From the NCBI GenBank assembly GCA_015056265.1, contig SVGR01000006.1, positions 1-45,616 on the forward strand: 45,616 bases of DNA, in the 5' to 3' direction. The notes under the pieces were generated by a model that saw nothing but the letters and a program-made list of their open reading frames with translations, was not told the DNA's origin and searched no databases. This document shows, piece by piece, positions 7,034 through 16,778 of this stretch. A program made the translations under genes and the position numbers. The stretch is from Clostridiales bacterium (GTDB lineage: Bacteria; Bacillota; Clostridia; Christensenellales; Aristaeellaceae). How positions within the stretch are numbered: position 1 is the stretch's first letter; every line of letters starts with the position of its first letter.

Positions 7034-8779
7034 GTGGAAAATAACATTGCATTGAGCATGCGGAACGTCACCAAACGGTTTGGCAAAGTTGTTGCCAATC
7101 ATAATGTGAATCTGGATGTGTACCAGGGAGAAATTCTGGCCATCCTGGGGGAAAACGGCTGCGGCAAAACCACGCTGATGAACATGATCGCTGGCATCTA
7201 TTTCCCGGATGAAGGCAAAATTTTCAAGGATGGCCGGGAAGTGGTCATCCGCTCTCCCAAGGATGCTTTTAATCTGAAAATCGGCATGATTCATCAGCAT
7301 TTTAAGCTGGTGGATTTGTTTACCGCCTCTGAAAACATTGTGCTGGGCGTGGATGAAAAGGGCCGGCACAATTTGAAAGACGTCAATTCCCAGGTTTCTC
7401 AGATTGCTGAGAAATATGGTTTTCATATCGATCCCCAGAAAAAAATCTATGATATGTCCGTTTCCGAAAAGCAGACGGTGGAAATCATCAAGGTGCTTTA
7501 TCGGGGCGCTGATATTCTGATCCTGGACGAGCCCACCGCTGTGCTCACGCCCCAGGAAATTGATCGTCTCTTCCAGGTGCTGCGCCGCATGAAGGAAGAC
7601 GGAAAATCCATCATCATCATCACCCATAAGCTGCACGAAGTGCTGTCCATTTCCGATCGGGTGGCCATCCTGCGCAAGGGTGAGCATATCGCCACCGTGG
7701 ATACTCGGGACGCTACCGAAGGAAGCCTGACGGAAATGATGGTGGGCAAGAAAATTACGCTGGATATTGACCGCAGCCAGCCCGTGAACCCTCAGCCCCG
7801 GCTGGAGGTGAAGGGCCTCAATTGCCGCAATGCGGAAGGCGTGCAGGTGCTGCATGACGTTTCCTTTTCCGCCAATAGCGGGGAAATCCTGGGCATCGCC
7901 GGCATTGCCGGCAGCGGCCAGAAGGAATTGCTGGAGGCCATTGCCGGGCTGCAGCTGCTGGATAGCGGGGAAGTCATTTTTCATAATCCGAAAAAGGATA
8001 AGCCTGTTACCTTTTTCCATAAATCCATGCGTCGGGTAAAGGAATTGGCCGCTGAAGATGCGTTCAAAACCCCTGATGGCGCCGCTGTTTCTTTTGACGG
8101 CATGTCTACCGGTCAGATTCGCAAGCTGGTCACTTCCGGGGAAGTGCTTTTCAAGGAAGATGAAGTGATGGATCTGCGGGGCCGCACGCCGCTGGAGATC
8201 CGTTCCCTGGGCGTTCGCCTTTCCTTTGTGCCGGAGGATCGTTTGGGTATGGGTTTGGTTGGCAGTATGGGCATTACCGATAATATGATGCTGCGCAGCT
8301 ACCGCAAGGGCCATGCCGGTTTCCTGAACCGGAAAAAGCCCCGGGCTCTGGCGGAGGAAATTATTAAGGAGCTGGAAGTGGCTACCCCCGGCGTCAATAC
8401 CCCGGTGCGCAGACTTTCCGGCGGCAATGTGCAGAAGGTGCTGGTGGGCCGGGAGATTGCCTTTGCCCCCAAGGTACTGATGGCCGCCTATCCTGTGCGC
8501 GGGCTGGATATCAATTCTTCCTATACCATCTATCATTTGCTGAACCGGCAAAAGGAAAATGGCGTGGCCGTCATTTTTGTGGGCGAGGATCTGGATGTGT
8601 TACTGGCCTTGTGCGACAGGATCATGGTCATCAATTCCGGCCGGGTCACCGGATTGGTGGATGCACGCACAATTACAAAGGAAGAAGTGGGCCTGCTGAT
8701 GACCCAAACGGAAGACGCCAGGAAAGAGCCCGAATCCTTCAACGAGATCCTTACTTCTTTACAGGAGGATAAGCAATGA
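7034..8779 (+). CDS. nucleoside ABC importer, tandem ATPase subunit
   Basis: 581 residues with two nucleotide-binding domains in one chain, as in RbsA/NupO/BMP-type importers. Domain 1 has Walker A GENGCGKTT, an SVSEKQ signature and Walker B ILILDEPTAVLTPQE. Domain 2 has the family's degenerate Walker A GIAGSGQKE, an LSGGNVQKVLVGRE signature and PVRGLD. It energises the two permeases encoded next. The family is normally about 500-520 residues; here an insertion of roughly 70 residues (about 314-385) lies inside domain 2 before the SFVPEDR segment. The start is GTG at 7034 with GGAGG seven bases upstream. It overlaps the next gene by ATGA. Confidence 0.92.
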   Translation: MENNIALSMRNVTKRFGKVVANHNVNLDVYQGEILAILGENGCGKTTLMNMIAGIYFPDEGKIFKDGREVVIRSPKDAFNLKIGMIHQHFKLVDLFTASENIVLGVDEKGRHNLKDVNSQVSQIAEKYGFHIDPQKKIYDMSVSEKQTVEIIKVLYRGADILILDEPTAVLTPQEIDRLFQVLRRMKEDGKSIIIITHKLHEVLSISDRVAILRKGEHIATVDTRDATEGSLTEMMVGKKITLDIDRSQPVNPQPRLEVKGLNCRNAEGVQVLHDVSFSANSGEILGIAGIAGSGQKELLEAIAGLQLLDSGEVIFHNPKKDKPVTFFHKSMRRVKELAAEDAFKTPDGAAVSFDGMSTGQIRKLVTSGEVLFKEDEVMDLRGRTPLEIRSLGVRLSFVPEDRLGMGLVGSMGITDNMMLRSYRKGHAGFLNRKKPRALAEEIIKELEVATPGVNTPVRRLSGGNVQKVLVGREIAFAPKVLMAAYPVRGLDINSSYTIYHLLNRQKENGVAVIFVGEDLDVLLALCDRIMVINSGRVTGLVDARTITKEEVGLLMTQTEDARKEPESFNEILTSLQEDKQ

Positions 8780-9927
8780 GCGCAATCACCAAGAAAACGG
8801 GGCATGAGCCGCTGTTTCACCTGACGAAGCGGGCCGCCTTTCCCGGCTGGGCTGCATGGATTGTTCGCCTGCTGGCCATTGCGGTGGGCTTCATCGTCTG
8901 CGGCCTGGTTGCCTATATCCTGATTGAAGATAACAATAAAAAGCCCCGGGATCTGATTGAATTTTTTGAAAAATTCATCACCAGCTTCTATAACGGCTCC
9001 TTTAAGCTGAATGCATCCGCCGCCCGGAAATACAACCGCATATGGGAATTCTTCCGGGATACGGCCATTCTGCAGTGTATTGCCCTGGCGGTTACCCCGG
9101 CTTTCCGCATGCGCTTTTGGAATATCGGCGCCGAGGGGCAGACCTTGGTGGGCGCCCTGGCAGCCATCGGCGTGGCCTTCTATCTGGGGGGCCAGATGCC
9201 GGAATGGGCGCTGCTTTTGTTGATGCTGTTGGCGGCGCTGATCTTCTCTGGCATCTGGGCGGTGATCCCTTCCCTGTTCAAGGCAAAATGGGATACCAAT
9301 GAAACGCTGTTCACCCTGATGATGAACTATGTGGCTTTCTATGTGGTGGACTTTTTCCTGAAGATCTGGGTGCCTACGGATTCTTCTCTGGATGCCCTGC
9401 CTCACGGCGCGCTGCCCGTCATTTCCAATAATTATCTGTTTATCATTCTGGTGGCCGCCGTGCTCACCATTGTCACTTTCGTTTATCTGCGCTATACCAA
9501 GCATGGCTACGAAATCTCCGTGGTGGGCGAAAGTACCCGCACCGCTCAGTACAGCGGCATCAATGTAAAAAAGGTGATTATCCGCACCATGCTGGTCAGC
9601 GGCCTCATCTGCGGTATTACCGGCTTCCTCTTCGCCGGCAAGGATAACACCATCACCACCACCTCCATCGGCGGCCAGGGTTTTACGGCGATTATCGTTT
9701 CCTGGATGGGTTACTTTAATCCGCTGATGATGCTCTTCTCTTCCGCCCTGGTTACCATCCTCAACCGCGGCAAAATCTCTACGGATTTTGGTGTGAAGGG
9801 CGCTTATGAAGATGTGTTTGTGGGCATTGTGCTGTTCTTCGTCATTGCCTGCGAATTCTTTATCCACTATAAGGTCACCATGCGTAAATTCCATACCGCA
9901 ACCAAAGAGAAGGAGGCGGTCAAATGA
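8776..9927 (+). CDS. nucleoside ABC importer permease (NupP/RbsC-like)
   Basis: 383 residues, a multi-pass permease of the branched-chain/ribose/BMP type. Conserved elements include FRMRFWNIGAEGQTLVGALAA in the first half, characteristic of the YufP/NupP-like subunit, and ISVVGESTRTAQYSGINV in the cytoplasmic coupling loop, which contacts the ATPase. There is an N-terminal cytosolic stretch before the first helix and a basic tail. Start and stop overlap both neighbours (ATGA at each end), showing tight translational coupling in the transporter operon. Confidence 0.9.
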   Translation: MSAITKKTGHEPLFHLTKRAAFPGWAAWIVRLLAIAVGFIVCGLVAYILIEDNNKKPRDLIEFFEKFITSFYNGSFKLNASAARKYNRIWEFFRDTAILQCIALAVTPAFRMRFWNIGAEGQTLVGALAAIGVAFYLGGQMPEWALLLLMLLAALIFSGIWAVIPSLFKAKWDTNETLFTLMMNYVAFYVVDFFLKIWVPTDSSLDALPHGALPVISNNYLFIILVAAVLTIVTFVYLRYTKHGYEISVVGESTRTAQYSGINVKKVIIRTMLVSGLICGITGFLFAGKDNTITTTSIGGQGFTAIIVSWMGYFNPLMMLFSSALVTILNRGKISTDFGVKGAYEDVFVGIVLFFVIACEFFIHYKVTMRKFHTATKEKEAVK

Positions 9928-10883
9928 ATGCTTGGCTGAATTTTGCTATTTCTTCCCTGGGCTTCGGCGCCATCTTTATGTATGGCGCCACCGGCGAAAT
10001 CCTGACGGAGAAAGCCGGTCATCTGAATCTGGGCATTCCCGGCATCATGTGCATGGGCGGCGCCGGCGGCTGTCTGGCGCTGTGCCTGGTAGCGCCGCTG
10101 AATCTGCCGGGCTTCCTGATCATCCTGGCCGGGATTCTGGGCGCCGTGCTCTTTGGCATGCTCACCGGACTGATTTACAGCTTCCTCACCATCACTCTGC
10201 GCGCCAACCAGAATGTGACCGGCCTGGCTTTGACCACCTTTGGCGCCGGGCTCAGCCGCGTGCTCTTTGGCGTTAAGGCCATGAATCATGCCACTTATCT
10301 GAAGTTCAGCCGTGAATTGTTCCGTCAGCCCTTTGCCAGCCGAACGGATGAACTGCAGAAGCTGGGTGTCCTGTTTTTTCTGGCGCTGGTGATCTGCGGG
10401 GTGGCGTCCTGGGTGCTGCTGCGCACCAAGACGGGCCTGCGGCTGCGCTCCATCGGTGAAAACCCCGGCACGGCGGACGCCGTGGGCGTAAATGTTACCC
10501 GGTATAAGTATATTGCCACGTTGATTGGCGCCGGCATTGCGGCCCTGGGCGGCTTCTACAGCATTATTGACTTTGAAGCATCCAATGAAGCCTATAAGAA
10601 TCTGGAAGAATACGGATGGCTTTCTGTGGCGCTGGTGATTTTCTCCCTGTGGCGGCCCCACCTGGCCATCATCGGTTCCATCGTTTTTGGCTTCCTGTAT
10701 CGCTGTGCCAGCCAGCTGACCATGCTGGGCGGCATATTCTCTGTCATGACGGCCCAGTCCCTCCTGAAGATGCTGCCCTATGTGGTAACGATTGTGGTGC
10801 TGATCATTTCCAGCATCAGCAAAAAACGGGAAAATCAGCCCCCCATGAGCTTGGGATTGCCATATTTCAGAGAAGAAAGATAA
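9924..10883 (+). CDS. nucleoside ABC importer permease (NupQ-like)
   Basis: 319 residues, the second permease of the BMP importer. It opens with the family pattern GATGEILTEKAGHLNLGIPGIMCMGG and carries the coupling-loop sequence LRSIGENPGTADAVGVNVTRYK. About eight to ten hydrophobic helices are visible. With the preceding permease it forms the heterodimeric membrane channel. The operon ends ten bases later at a strong terminator. Confidence 0.9.
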   Translation: MNAWLNFAISSLGFGAIFMYGATGEILTEKAGHLNLGIPGIMCMGGAGGCLALCLVAPLNLPGFLIILAGILGAVLFGMLTGLIYSFLTITLRANQNVTGLALTTFGAGLSRVLFGVKAMNHATYLKFSRELFRQPFASRTDELQKLGVLFFLALVICGVASWVLLRTKTGLRLRSIGENPGTADAVGVNVTRYKYIATLIGAGIAALGGFYSIIDFEASNEAYKNLEEYGWLSVALVIFSLWRPHLAIIGSIVFGFLYRCASQLTMLGGIFSVMTAQSLLKMLPYVVTIVVLIISSISKKRENQPPMSLGLPYFREER

Positions 10884-10892
10884 AGCATACCA

Positions 10893-10927
10893 TTGCCGCC
10901 GGGAGCAATCCCGACGGTAATTTTTTT
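10893..10927 (+). terminator. intrinsic terminator of the purine importer operon
   Basis: 12-bp stem (10893-10904 with 10909-10920; one mismatch, one G-T pair), GCAA tetraloop, then seven T. Confidence 0.9.
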
Positions 10928-10954
10928 GTGCGGGTAATATACAGAATTTTCCAT

Positions 10955-10990
10955 TTTTCCCTTGACGCAAGGGAAAAGGCAGGATAGAAT
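10955..10990 (+). promoter_or_regulatory. promoter with an overlapping perfect palindrome (operator)
   Basis: -35 TTGACG (10962-10967) and -10 TAGAAT (10985-10990) at 17-bp spacing. The -35 is embedded in a perfect palindrome with 10-bp arms, TTTTCCCTTG-ACG-CAAGGGAAAA (10955-10977). A dimeric repressor bound there would block RNA polymerase. The regulator is not identifiable in the window. Confidence 0.7.
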
Positions 10991-11058
10991 AAATTGGGAC
11001 AAAATGCGGGGCGGAAGGCCCGGCACGGCCTGGTATCAGATAAAAGGAAGTAAATAAT

Positions 11059-11895
11059 ATGCAATTGATTGAGAATAAACGGCTGGATGAAGAGCGGGCG
11101 CTGTACGGTGTCAGGGACGCCCTGGTGCGGGAATGCACCTTTGACGGCCCGGCGGATGGAGAAAGCGCCTTCAAGGAATGCCGGAATATTGAAGTGGAAA
11201 ATTGCTTTTTCAATCTGCGCTATCCCTTCTGGCATGTGCAGGGACTGAAAATTTCGGATTGTGAAATGACGCATCTTTGCCGGGCGGCGTTGTGGTACAG
11301 CGATGAAATTGAAATCAAAAATACCCAGCTGCACGGTATCAAGGCCCTCAGGGAATGCGGAAAAATCCGGATGCAAGATTGCGATATCATTTCCCCGGAA
11401 TTCGGCTGGTTTTCCCATGAAATTGAAATGCAGGATTGCACCGCCGAAAGCGAATACTTCATGCTGCGGGCGAAGGATCTTTCCTTCAAAAATCTGCAGT
11501 TCAAGGGCAAATATTCCTTCCAGTATGTTGAAAACGCCGTATTTGAAAACTGCATTCTGGACACCAAAGACGCCTTCTGGCATGCGAAAAATGTGCTGGT
11601 GAAAAATTGCGTGGTGAAGGGAGAATACCTGGCCTGGTACTGCGAAAACGTCACCTTTGATCACTGCCTTATTTCCGGCACCCAGCCCCTGTGTTACTGC
11701 AAGGGATTGAAGCTGATTGATTGTGAAATGCGGGGGGCGGATTTTGCCTTTGAAAAGAGCGAGGTGGAAGCCACCCTCACCGCCCCCGTCATCAGTATTA
11801 AGAATCCCGCTTCCGGCAGCATCTCCCTGCCGGGCAATTGCGAAATCATTCGGGACGATCCTGCATCCAGAGGGGAAGTATATTTTACTGCGTAA
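11059..11895 (+). CDS. DUF3737 family protein, right-handed beta-helix
   Basis: 278 residues built from repeated short strands of the type IxxCxFxxxxxFWxVxNxxIxDC, for example ENCFFNLRYPFWHVQG, ENCILDTKDAFWHAKN and KNCVVKGEYLAWYCEN, typical of a parallel beta-helix. It matches what I know of the DUF3737 family, widespread in gut Bacillota. Its function is unknown; the fold resembles pectate-lyase-like solenoids, but no catalytic residues are evident. There is no signal peptide, so it should be cytoplasmic. It has its own promoter with a palindromic operator and its own terminator, hence is independently regulated. Cysteine and tryptophan content is high for a cytoplasmic protein. Confidence 0.85.
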   Translation: MQLIENKRLDEERALYGVRDALVRECTFDGPADGESAFKECRNIEVENCFFNLRYPFWHVQGLKISDCEMTHLCRAALWYSDEIEIKNTQLHGIKALRECGKIRMQDCDIISPEFGWFSHEIEMQDCTAESEYFMLRAKDLSFKNLQFKGKYSFQYVENAVFENCILDTKDAFWHAKNVLVKNCVVKGEYLAWYCENVTFDHCLISGTQPLCYCKGLKLIDCEMRGADFAFEKSEVEATLTAPVISIKNPASGSISLPGNCEIIRDDPASRGEVYFTA

Positions 11896-11898
11896 GCC

Positions 11899-11930
11899 AA
11901 AGGGATGGCCAGGGCGCCGTCCCCTTTTTT
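11899..11930 (+). terminator. terminator between the DUF3737 and nitroreductase genes
   Basis: AAAGGGATGGC (11899-11909) pairs with GCCGT-C-CCCTTT (11916-11927; one bulged C), followed by further T to 11930. The nitroreductase ribosome binding site starts right after it, so its transcript must come from read-through unless a promoter is hidden inside the DUF3737 gene. Confidence 0.7.
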
Positions 11931-11945
11931 GAAAGGATGACCCCT

Positions 11946-12674
11946 ATGAATGAAGTGATCCGCCAACTAAGGAACCGCAAATCCGTCCGGGTATTTGAGG
12001 AAAGGGAAATTCCGGCAGAGGCAAAGGAAGCCATCCTGCTGGCCGCCGTGGGCGCCCCCACCGCCGGCAATCAGCAACTCTATACCATCATCGATGTGAC
12101 CGATCAGAAGCTAAAGGATCATCTTTCCCAATCCTGCGATCATCAGCCCTTTATCGCTGACGCTGAATTGGTGCTGATTTTTTGCGCTGATTGCCGCAAA
12201 TGGTATCGTGCCTTTGCATGCGGCGGATGTCAGCCCCGCCATCCCGGAGTAGGGGATCTGATGCTTGCGGTGTCGGATGCCACCATCGCTGCCCAGAATG
12301 CGGTAACGGCGGCGGAGAGCCTGGGGATCGGCAGCTGCTACATCGGGGATATCATGGAAAACTGCGAAATTCATCGGCAGATGCTGCGCTTGCCCGCATT
12401 TGTATTTCCCTGCTGCATGGTGGTCTTTGGTTATCCCACTGCTCAGCAGCAGGCGCGGAAAAAGCCCCTGCGGGTGGAAATGGCCCATATCGTTCATGAA
12501 AACGGATACCGGGATATGGATGGGACGGAACTTGCGGAAATGCTGGCCTATAAGGCGGGGGAGCGGCCCTACGAGGAGTGGCTGGCGGCTTTCTGCAACC
12601 GCAAATACAATTCCGATTTCTCCCGGGAAATGACCCGGTCCGTTGCCCAATATCTGAAGGATTTCGAAGAATAA
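11946..12674 (+). CDS. nitroreductase family flavoprotein (NfrA/NfsA-like)
   Basis: 242 residues. The N-terminus NEVIRQLRNRKSVRVFEEREIP and the FMN-binding segment GAPTAGNQQLYTIID are typical of the nitroreductase superfamily. The C-terminal extension ending around NRKYNSDFSREMTRSVAQYLKDF resembles the NADPH-dependent FRP/NfrA subgroup. Such enzymes use FMN and NAD(P)H to reduce quinones, flavins or nitro compounds; the natural substrate is not predictable. Start set at ATG 11946, ten bases after a GAAAGGA ribosome binding site; an in-frame ATG at 11937 overlaps that site and is too close. Cytoplasmic. Confidence 0.88.
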   Translation: MNEVIRQLRNRKSVRVFEEREIPAEAKEAILLAAVGAPTAGNQQLYTIIDVTDQKLKDHLSQSCDHQPFIADAELVLIFCADCRKWYRAFACGGCQPRHPGVGDLMLAVSDATIAAQNAVTAAESLGIGSCYIGDIMENCEIHRQMLRLPAFVFPCCMVVFGYPTAQQQARKKPLRVEMAHIVHENGYRDMDGTELAEMLAYKAGERPYEEWLAAFCNRKYNSDFSREMTRSVAQYLKDFEE

Positions 12675-12696
12675 CAGGAAACAAAAACATGTTTGC

Positions 12697-12735
12697 AGGG
12701 CCTGTGCATCCGGTGATGCGCAGGCCTGTTTTTGC
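12697..12735 (+). terminator. intrinsic terminator after the nitroreductase gene
   Basis: A 12-13-bp stem around the loop CGGT (CAGGGCCTGTGCATC against GATGCGCAGGCCTG, with G-T pairs), then TTTTT. It isolates the carbohydrate locus from upstream transcription. Confidence 0.85.
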
Positions 12736-12997
12736 ATGAATACAGAATAATTGTTCATTTCGAAAATTTCGAAATAAAGTAAAAAAGAAAAGATAAGATG
12801 TTATGTTTTGGAAAAACCGAAATAAAAACGAAAATAAAAGGGGTAAATCGGCAATTTATTGTAATATATGAAAAAAACATGCCCATATATCACATATCTA
12901 TGCCGAATGATATTGACGAATAATCAAAAAAATGTTTTAATAAATATATGGTAATTCATCATTCTGATATAGACAAAGAAAAAATGGGGTATGGGAT
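12736..12997 (+). promoter_or_regulatory. AT-rich regulatory region of the carbohydrate locus
   Basis: A non-coding stretch much richer in A/T than the rest of the window. It contains a perfect palindrome at 12757-12775 (ATTTCGAAA-A-TTTCGAAAT) and a well-spaced promoter: -35 TTGACG (12913-12918), 17 bp, -10 TTTAAT (12936-12941). The palindrome lies about 140 bp upstream of this promoter, but the A/T-rich sequence allows other start sites nearer to it. No open frame or RNA gene is seen. The ArsR-type regulator encoded at 31463 is the natural candidate to bind here. Confidence 0.65.
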
Positions 12998-15847
12998 ATG
13001 CGGATTGGATTGAAATCGGTCACATGGCTCTTGGCGGCGCTGCTGTGCCTGATGCTGGTTCCTGCAGCGGGGCTGGGCGAGACGGTGGAGGAGCTGTATT
13101 TAGCCCGCTCTAACGGGGACGATTATGCTGCCTATCTCCATGCCCTGGAGGGTGCGCCCGCCATTTCGGGGCGGACGGATCTGTATGCCGCTCCCGAGGG
13201 CGTTGCCCTGACGGAGGGTCAATCCTTTTCCTTTACGGTGACGGTGGAAGAGGATGTGTTTGCCTATCCGGTGATTACCTATGCCATGACCGGCAACAAT
13301 ATCCTGGATAACGTCTATTCCCTGCTTGTGGACGGCCAATCCCCCTATGCGGAATGCACGGCCTTGTCTCTGGACGCCTGGTGGAGCGCTCCCGACACCT
13401 TTGAAAAGGATCGCTACGGCAACGAAGTGGTCAGCATGCCGGTGAAGGAAATGGGCGTTTATGAATCCCGGCTCTACGGCAAGGCCGGCCTGTACAGCAA
13501 GGGCATGGGGTTGATGCTTACCGCCGGAACGCATGAGATTACACTTGCCTGCAAGGAAGGGCCCTTTGCACTCTACGCCTTCTCCCTGGCAGGGGAAATC
13601 GTGCCTGGGGAGGGCAGGCAGGGCCAATTGCAAAAGGGCGCTGCCATTGCAATCCAGGCGGAAAAGATGCCCCTGCGCAATAACCCCAATGTGCGGGCGG
13701 CCGCCGATTATGATATGGCGCTTACCCCCTACAGCAGCGATAAAAAAGTGATCAATTATGTGGAGGATATCTCCTATCGCTATCCCGGGGATATGATTAC
13801 CTATACCTTTACCGTAGAGGAGGAAGGGGATTACGCCCTGGGGCTGCATATGCGCCAGGCGGACCACGCCAATTTCCCTGTTTTCCGCACCTTCTATGTA
13901 GATGGCTGTATTCCCTCTCCCGATTTTGATAATGTGCAGCTTACCTATTCCCTGGGCTTTGGCAATCAGTCCGTGCTGGACGGGGAAGGTAAGCCGGCCC
14001 TTGTGCATCTCACTGCCGGGGAGCATACCCTTACCATTCAGACCAGCCTGGATCCCCTGCGTCCTGCCATTCAGATGCTCACCTTGATTTCCGATGAAAT
14101 GGCGGCGCTGGCTCTGGATATTACCAAAATCACCGGCGGCAATACCGATTTCTTCCGGGATTTCAATCTGGCAGATTTTGATTTTCATATCGCTGAGGAT
14201 ATGGAAAAGTGGATCAGCGAACTGAAAATGGTGCGTAGCGAGCTGCAGGCCATTGCCGGCAGCAATGGCCGCATTGGCTTCCTCAGCAGCCTGGATGTGG
14301 CCCTGGAGCAATTGGAGCTGCTGGCCCTGGAGCCGGATAATCTGCCCAAGAAGCTCAATCAGTTCACCCAGGGATCCTCTTCCGTGCGCTCTTTCCTGGT
14401 ATCCACCGCGGAAGAGCTGGGCAAGAGCCCCATGGGCCTGGACAGCATCCATTTTTATACCGATAAGGGCCAGCTGCCCCAGGGTCCCGGTCTGTTCCCC
14501 GCCATTGGCGCCGGCATTTCCCGGTTCTTTGCCTCCTTCGGCGATCAGGGCTACACCGCCGGCCTCAATGAGGAAGCGGGCGTTTTGCAGGTGTGGGTCA
14601 ATCGTCCCCGCCAGTATCTGGAGATTCTGCAGCGCATGGCGGATACTTCCTTCACCCCCCAGACCGGCGTGAAGGTGGAATTTTCCATCATGCCCGATGA
14701 AAGCAAGCTGGTGCTGGCTAATGCCTCCGGCAGCGCACCGGATGTGGCCTTGGGGGTATCTACCGGCCGCACCTATGATCTGGCGGTGCGCGGGGCGCTG
14801 ATGGATCTGCGCGGCTATAACAATTTCAAGGAAGTGGGGCGCCAGTTCCCGGCGGGCCTTTTGATTCCCGGGGTGTGCAATGATGGGATCTATGCCCTGC
14901 CTGAAACCTTCAATTTCTATGTGCTCTTCTACCGCAAGGATATCCTGGATAATATCGGGGTGGAAGTGCCGGACAGCTATGAGGACGTGCTGAAAATGCT
15001 GCCTACGCTCCATCGTTTTGGCCTCAATTTCAATAATTTTGTGGCCAATGCCGTGGGGTATAAGAGCTTTTCCATCACCACCCCCTATATCTTCCAGACC
15101 GGCGGCAAATTATACGAGGATGGCAATATCAAAATTCTGCTGGATGAGGAGGCGGCAATCCAAGGGCTGGAACTGCTCACGGAAAGCTTCATCGTCTACG
15201 ATATGGATTATGAAATCAATTCCTTCTATCAGTCCTTCCGGGACGGCACCCTGCCCATCGGCACCGCCAATTACGGCATGTACAATCTGCTGATGAATGC
15301 CGCGCCTGAGCTGACCGACCGGTGGGGCATTGCCCTCTATCCCGGCGTCACTGATGAAAACGGCGTGGTGCAGCGCTGGACCAGCGGGGCGGAGCAGAGC
15401 TGCTTCATCTTCTCCAATACGGAAATGCCCGACGCCTCCTGGCAATTCCTCACCTGGTGGATGAGTGAAGAAACCCAGACGGAATTTGCCTTCACGCTGC
15501 AATCCACCCTGGGCAATGAATACTTGTGGAACAGCGCCAATCGGCAGGCCTTCCTCAATTCCCCCTGGCCCACTGAGCATAAAAAGATCATTGCAGAGCA
15601 AATGGAATGGATCTATGAGGCGCCCCGCATCCCCGGCAACTACATGGTGGAGCGGGAAATCTCCAATGCGATCAATGCGGTGTGCCTGGAGGGGGATAAC
15701 CTGCGTGCCGCCCTGGACGAGGCCATCAAGCGCATCGACCGGGAAGTGGAAAGAAAGCTGGAGGAATTCGGCTGGATCAAGGATGGAGAATTGGTTGTTT
15801 CCTTTAAGGTACCTGATCTGGATACGGTGAGGGGGTGGCTGGAATGA
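12998..15847 (+). CDS. giant extracellular solute-binding protein with N-terminal carbohydrate-binding-like region
   Basis: 949 residues. After a signal peptide (to about [10 protein letters not shown]) come two beta-rich segments (about 35-210 and 215-370) with patterns of carbohydrate-binding modules, for example the repeated tensile-strand motif [19 protein letters not shown] mostly helical linker follows (about 385-480). The last 420 residues, starting near [20 protein letters not shown], form a family 1 sugar-binding protein with typical motifs ([23 protein letters not shown]). Ordinary sugar-binding proteins have about 430 residues, so the 525-residue extension is unusual. No lipobox is present. 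Its stop overlaps the next permease start (ATGA). Role: capture of a large or polymeric glycan at the cell surface for import; the substrate is inferred only from neighbours. Confidence 0.85.
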   Translation: MRIGLKSVTWLLAALLCLMLVPAAGLGETVEELYLARSNGDDYAAYLHALEGAPAISGRTDLYAAPEGVALTEGQSFSFTVTVEEDVFAYPVITYAMTGNNILDNVYSLLVDGQSPYAECTALSLDAWWSAPDTFEKDRYGNEVVSMPVKEMGVYESRLYGKAGLYSKGMGLMLTAGTHEITLACKEGPFALYAFSLAGEIVPGEGRQGQLQKGAAIAIQAEKMPLRNNPNVRAAADYDMALTPYSSDKKVINYVEDISYRYPGDMITYTFTVEEEGDYALGLHMRQADHANFPVFRTFYVDGCIPSPDFDNVQLTYSLGFGNQSVLDGEGKPALVHLTAGEHTLTIQTSLDPLRPAIQMLTLISDEMAALALDITKITGGNTDFFRDFNLADFDFHIAEDMEKWISELKMVRSELQAIAGSNGRIGFLSSLDVALEQLELLALEPDNLPKKLNQFTQGSSSVRSFLVSTAEELGKSPMGLDSIHFYTDKGQLPQGPGLFPAIGAGISRFFASFGDQGYTAGLNEEAGVLQVWVNRPRQYLEILQRMADTSFTPQTGVKVEFSIMPDESKLVLANASGSAPDVALGVSTGRTYDLAVRGALMDLRGYNNFKEVGRQFPAGLLIPGVCNDGIYALPETFNFYVLFYRKDILDNIGVEVPDSYEDVLKMLPTLHRFGLNFNNFVANAVGYKSFSITTPYIFQTGGKLYEDGNIKILLDEEAAIQGLELLTESFIVYDMDYEINSFYQSFRDGTLPIGTANYGMYNLLMNAAPELTDRWGIALYPGVTDENGVVQRWTSGAEQSCFIFSNTEMPDASWQFLTWWMSEETQTEFAFTLQSTLGNEYLWNSANRQAFLNSPWPTEHKKIIAEQMEWIYEAPRIPGNYMVEREISNAINAVCLEGDNLRAALDEAIKRIDREVERKLEEFGWIKDGELVVSFKVPDLDTVRGWLE

Positions 15848-16761
15848 GCGAAAGAAAAGAAGCGGTAAAGCGCATCAAGGGGCCAAAGAGTATTCGGGCG
15901 GCTTACGCCTTTGTAGCCCCCTACGTGCTGCTGTTCTCCCTGTTCATTGTGGTGCCGGTGGTCATCGCCATCGCCCTTTCCTTCACCAATTTCAATACCA
16001 TTCAGATGCCGGATTTCGTGGGCTTCATGAACTATGTGAATCTGCTCACCCGGGATTCCATCTTCATGCAGTATGTGCTGCCCAATACCATTCTTTTTGC
16101 CATCATCGTGGGGCCGGGGGGCTATTTGCTCTCCTTCTTTCTGGCCTGGTGCCTCAGCCAGGTATCCAAGGGCCCCCGTACGGTACTGGCGCTTTTGATT
16201 TATTCTCCCTCTATGACCAGCGGCGTGGCCATGACGGTGGTATGGCGCATCCTCTTCAGCGGCGATGAGCGGGGATATCTGAACGCAATGCTGCTGAATC
16301 TGGGCTGGATATCGGAGCCTATTGCCTTCCTCCAATCCACTGAATACCTGATGCCGGTGATGATCGTCGTGGCCCTGTGGTCTTCCATGGGCGTGGGCTT
16401 CCTGGCCATGCTGGCGGGCATGATGAACATCGACGAAACCATGTATGAGGCCGGGGAAATTGACGGCATTCGCAATCGCCTGCAGGAAGTATTCTATATC
16501 ACCATTCCCCTGATGAAGCCGCAGATGCTTTTCGGTCTGGTGATGGCAGTGGTCAACACCTTCCAGGTGGGCTATATCGGCGTATCCCTGTCCGGGGCCA
16601 ATCCCACCCCCCAGTATGCCGGCCAATTGATCGTCAATCTGATCGAGGATTACGGCTTCATCCGCTATGAAATGGGCTATGCTTCTGCGGCGTCTGTGGT
16701 GCTGCTGCTGCTCATCTATATCATTACCAAGCAATCGGGCAAGATTTTCAAGGAAGATTAA
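15844..16761 (+). CDS. sugar ABC importer permease, MalF-like (permease 1)
   Basis: 305 residues with six or so membrane helices and the ATPase-coupling EAA loop [26 protein letters not shown]. It belongs to the MalF/UgpA class of carbohydrate importer permeases. ATG at 15844 overlaps the stop of the binding-protein gene and is preceded by GAGGGGG, so it is preferred over an in-frame GTG nine bases earlier. A MalG-type partner is not adjacent; one of the permeases at 22018 or 25934 must serve. No ATPase is encoded nearby. Confidence 0.88.
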   Translation: MSERKEAVKRIKGPKSIRAAYAFVAPYVLLFSLFIVVPVVIAIALSFTNFNTIQMPDFVGFMNYVNLLTRDSIFMQYVLPNTILFAIIVGPGGYLLSFFLAWCLSQVSKGPRTVLALLIYSPSMTSGVAMTVVWRILFSGDERGYLNAMLLNLGWISEPIAFLQSTEYLMPVMIVVALWSSMGVGFLAMLAGMMNIDETMYEAGEIDGIRNRLQEVFYITIPLMKPQMLFGLVMAVVNTFQVGYIGVSLSGANPTPQYAGQLIVNLIEDYGFIRYEMGYASAASVVLLLLIYIITKQSGKIFKED

Positions 16762-16778
16762 GAAAGGGGGAAGCGGCC

